A stretch of 15,095 bases of DNA, from assembly GCA_964576535.1 (NCBI GenBank), contig CAZNWB010000076.1, positions 1 to 15,095 on the forward strand, in the 5' to 3' direction. Positions 14,197 to 15,095 of the stretch are shown here, piece after piece; positions within the stretch are counted from its first letter, which is position 1, and each line of letters begins with the position of its first letter. Source of the DNA: 2-02-FULL-66-22 sp964576535 (GTDB lineage Bacteria; Methylomirabilota; Methylomirabilia; Methylomirabilales; 2-02-FULL-66-22). Below the pieces are notes generated by a model. The model saw nothing but the letters and a program-made list of their open reading frames with translations, was not told the DNA's origin and searched no databases. A program made the translations under genes and the position numbers.

Positions 14197-15095
14197 TCAT
14201 TGCCGAGCGGAGGGCGCCAGGCGTGCCACCCGCGCGAGGTCGGCATCCACCATCATTTCGATGAGCTGCCGGAAGGTGACCCTGGGCTGCCATCCCAGGA
14301 CCCGCTTGGCCTTGGCGGCATCCCCTTGCAGCAGGTCCACCTCGGCCGGACGCATTAGCTTGGGATCCACGCTGACGTGGTCCTGCCAGCGGAGGCCGGC
14401 CCGGGCGAAGGCGATCTCGCACAGCTCCTGCACCGAGTGGGTCTCGCCCGTGGCGATCACGTAATCGTCCGGGGTGGGCTGTTGCAGCATCCGCCACATG
14501 GCCTCCACGTAATCCCCGGCATAGCCCCAGTCGCGCCGGGCATCCAGGTTCCCCAGGGGGAGCTGCTGAGCCCCCCCGGCCTTGATGTGGGCGACGCCGT
14601 CGGTCACCTTGCGGGTGACGAACTCCTTCCCCCGGCGGGGGGAGGTGTGGTTGAAGAGGATCCCCGAGCACGCAAAGATGCCGTAGCTCTCCCGGTAGTT
14701 CACCGTGATCCAGTGGCCGTAGACCTTGGCCACTCCGTAAGGACTCCGCGGATAGAACGGCGTCCGTTCGGTCTGCGGGCACTCCTGGATCTTGCCGAAC
14801 ATCTCGCTGGAACTCGCCTGGTAGAAGCGGATCTCCCGGTCCACCAGCCGCACTGCATCCAGCATCCGGGTGACCCCGAGGGCCGTGAACTCCCCCGTGA
14901 GGACCGGCTGCTCCCACGAGGTGGGGACGAAGGACTGGGCGGCCAGGTTGTACACCTCGCGGGGCCGCACCTGGCGCAGCAGGTTGATCAGCGAGAGTTG
15001 ATCCAGGAGGTCCGCTTGGCGGATCTCCACCTGGCCCCGGAGGTGCTCGATCCGCTCGAAGTTCTCGGTGCTCGAGCGGCGCACCATCCCCACCA
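14197..15095 (-). CDS. gmd: GDP-mannose 4,6-dehydratase, lacking its N-terminus at the right window edge
   Basis: Gmd converts GDP-mannose to GDP-4-keto-6-deoxymannose, the precursor of GDP-fucose, GDP-rhamnose, GDP-perosamine and others. The visible 299 residues start just after the Rossmann loop at VGMVRRSSTENFERIEHL. They include LAAQSFVPTSWEQP, catalytic ASSSEMFG (Ser where E. coli has Thr, followed by Ser-Glu) with PRSPYGVAK (Tyr-x3-Lys), and FNHTSPRRGKEFVTRKV. LGNLDARRDWGYAGDYVEAMW and MRPAEVDLLQGDAAKAKRVLGWQP complete the family signature. About 25 residues with the GxxGxxG motif lie beyond the window. No reductase or epimerase acting on the product is in the window, so the final deoxysugar is unknown. 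A repeat-filled 130-nt spacer separates it from ugd. Confidence 0.95.
   Translation of the reverse strand, partial: VGMVRRSSTENFERIEHLRGQVEIRQADLLDQLSLINLLRQVRPREVYNLAAQSFVPTSWEQPVLTGEFTALGVTRMLDAVRLVDREIRFYQASSSEMFGKIQECPQTERTPFYPRSPYGVAKVYGHWITVNYRESYGIFACSGILFNHTSPRRGKEFVTRKVTDGVAHIKAGGAQQLPLGNLDARRDWGYAGDYVEAMWRMLQQPTPDDYVIATGETHSVQELCEIAFARAGLRWQDHVSVDPKLMRPAEVDLLQGDAAKAKRVLGWQPRVTFRQLIEMMVDADLARVARLAPSARQ

Noticed and set aside
1..15095. A defence, phage, toxin-antitoxin or transposon module
   Set aside because: No transposase, integrase, nuclease or toxin-like gene is visible. All genes fit LPS, surface-sugar or CTP synthesis.

Overview
The window is a chromosomal fragment of a GC-rich Gram-negative bacterium. 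Every credible gene lies on the minus strand and serves lipopolysaccharide (LPS) or surface-glycan synthesis. Kdo, heptose and lipid A flippase genes show that the organism has an LPS outer membrane. GC-rich coding, a metal-type KdsA and short spacers built of 7-8 nt repeats remind me of uncultivated lineages such as Methylomirabilota/Rokubacteria, but that placement is a guess. A 10-N run inside pyrG shows that this is a scaffolded draft or metagenome assembly.

Layout in transcription order (right to left): gmd (GDP-mannose 4,6-dehydratase, cut by the right edge), ugd (UDP-glucose dehydrogenase) and a UDP-glucuronate decarboxylase (UDP-xylose synthase) supply nucleotide sugars. A roughly 320-nt gap follows, with a strong minus-strand terminator hairpin and two candidate promoters. 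A second block then runs rfaE1/hldA (heptose-7-phosphate kinase), kdsB (CMP-Kdo synthetase), pyrG (CTP synthase, interrupted by the gap), a GT4 glycosyltransferase, kdsA (Kdo-8-phosphate synthase), msbA (lipid A flippase), a WaaE/KdtX-like GT2 transferase, a CgeB-like transferase, a WaaQ-like GT9 heptosyltransferase and a second GT4 transferase cut by the left edge.

The genes fit one pathway. PyrG makes CTP, KdsA makes Kdo-8-P, and KdsB uses CTP to activate Kdo. RfaE1 starts ADP-heptose synthesis, GT9 probably adds heptose, the other transferases extend the core, and MsbA flips the lipid A-core. From msbA leftward the genes overlap or nearly abut, except for a 65-nt spacer between the CgeB-like and GT9 genes.

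The most unusual signal is between the genes. At least six spacers carry short repeats with a 7-8 nt period, five of them folded into imperfect inverted repeats whose arms in two clear cases differ by exactly one 7-nt unit. One repeat runs into a gene and encodes its C-terminal tail. I see no mobile element, defence system, CRISPR array, tRNA or rRNA.
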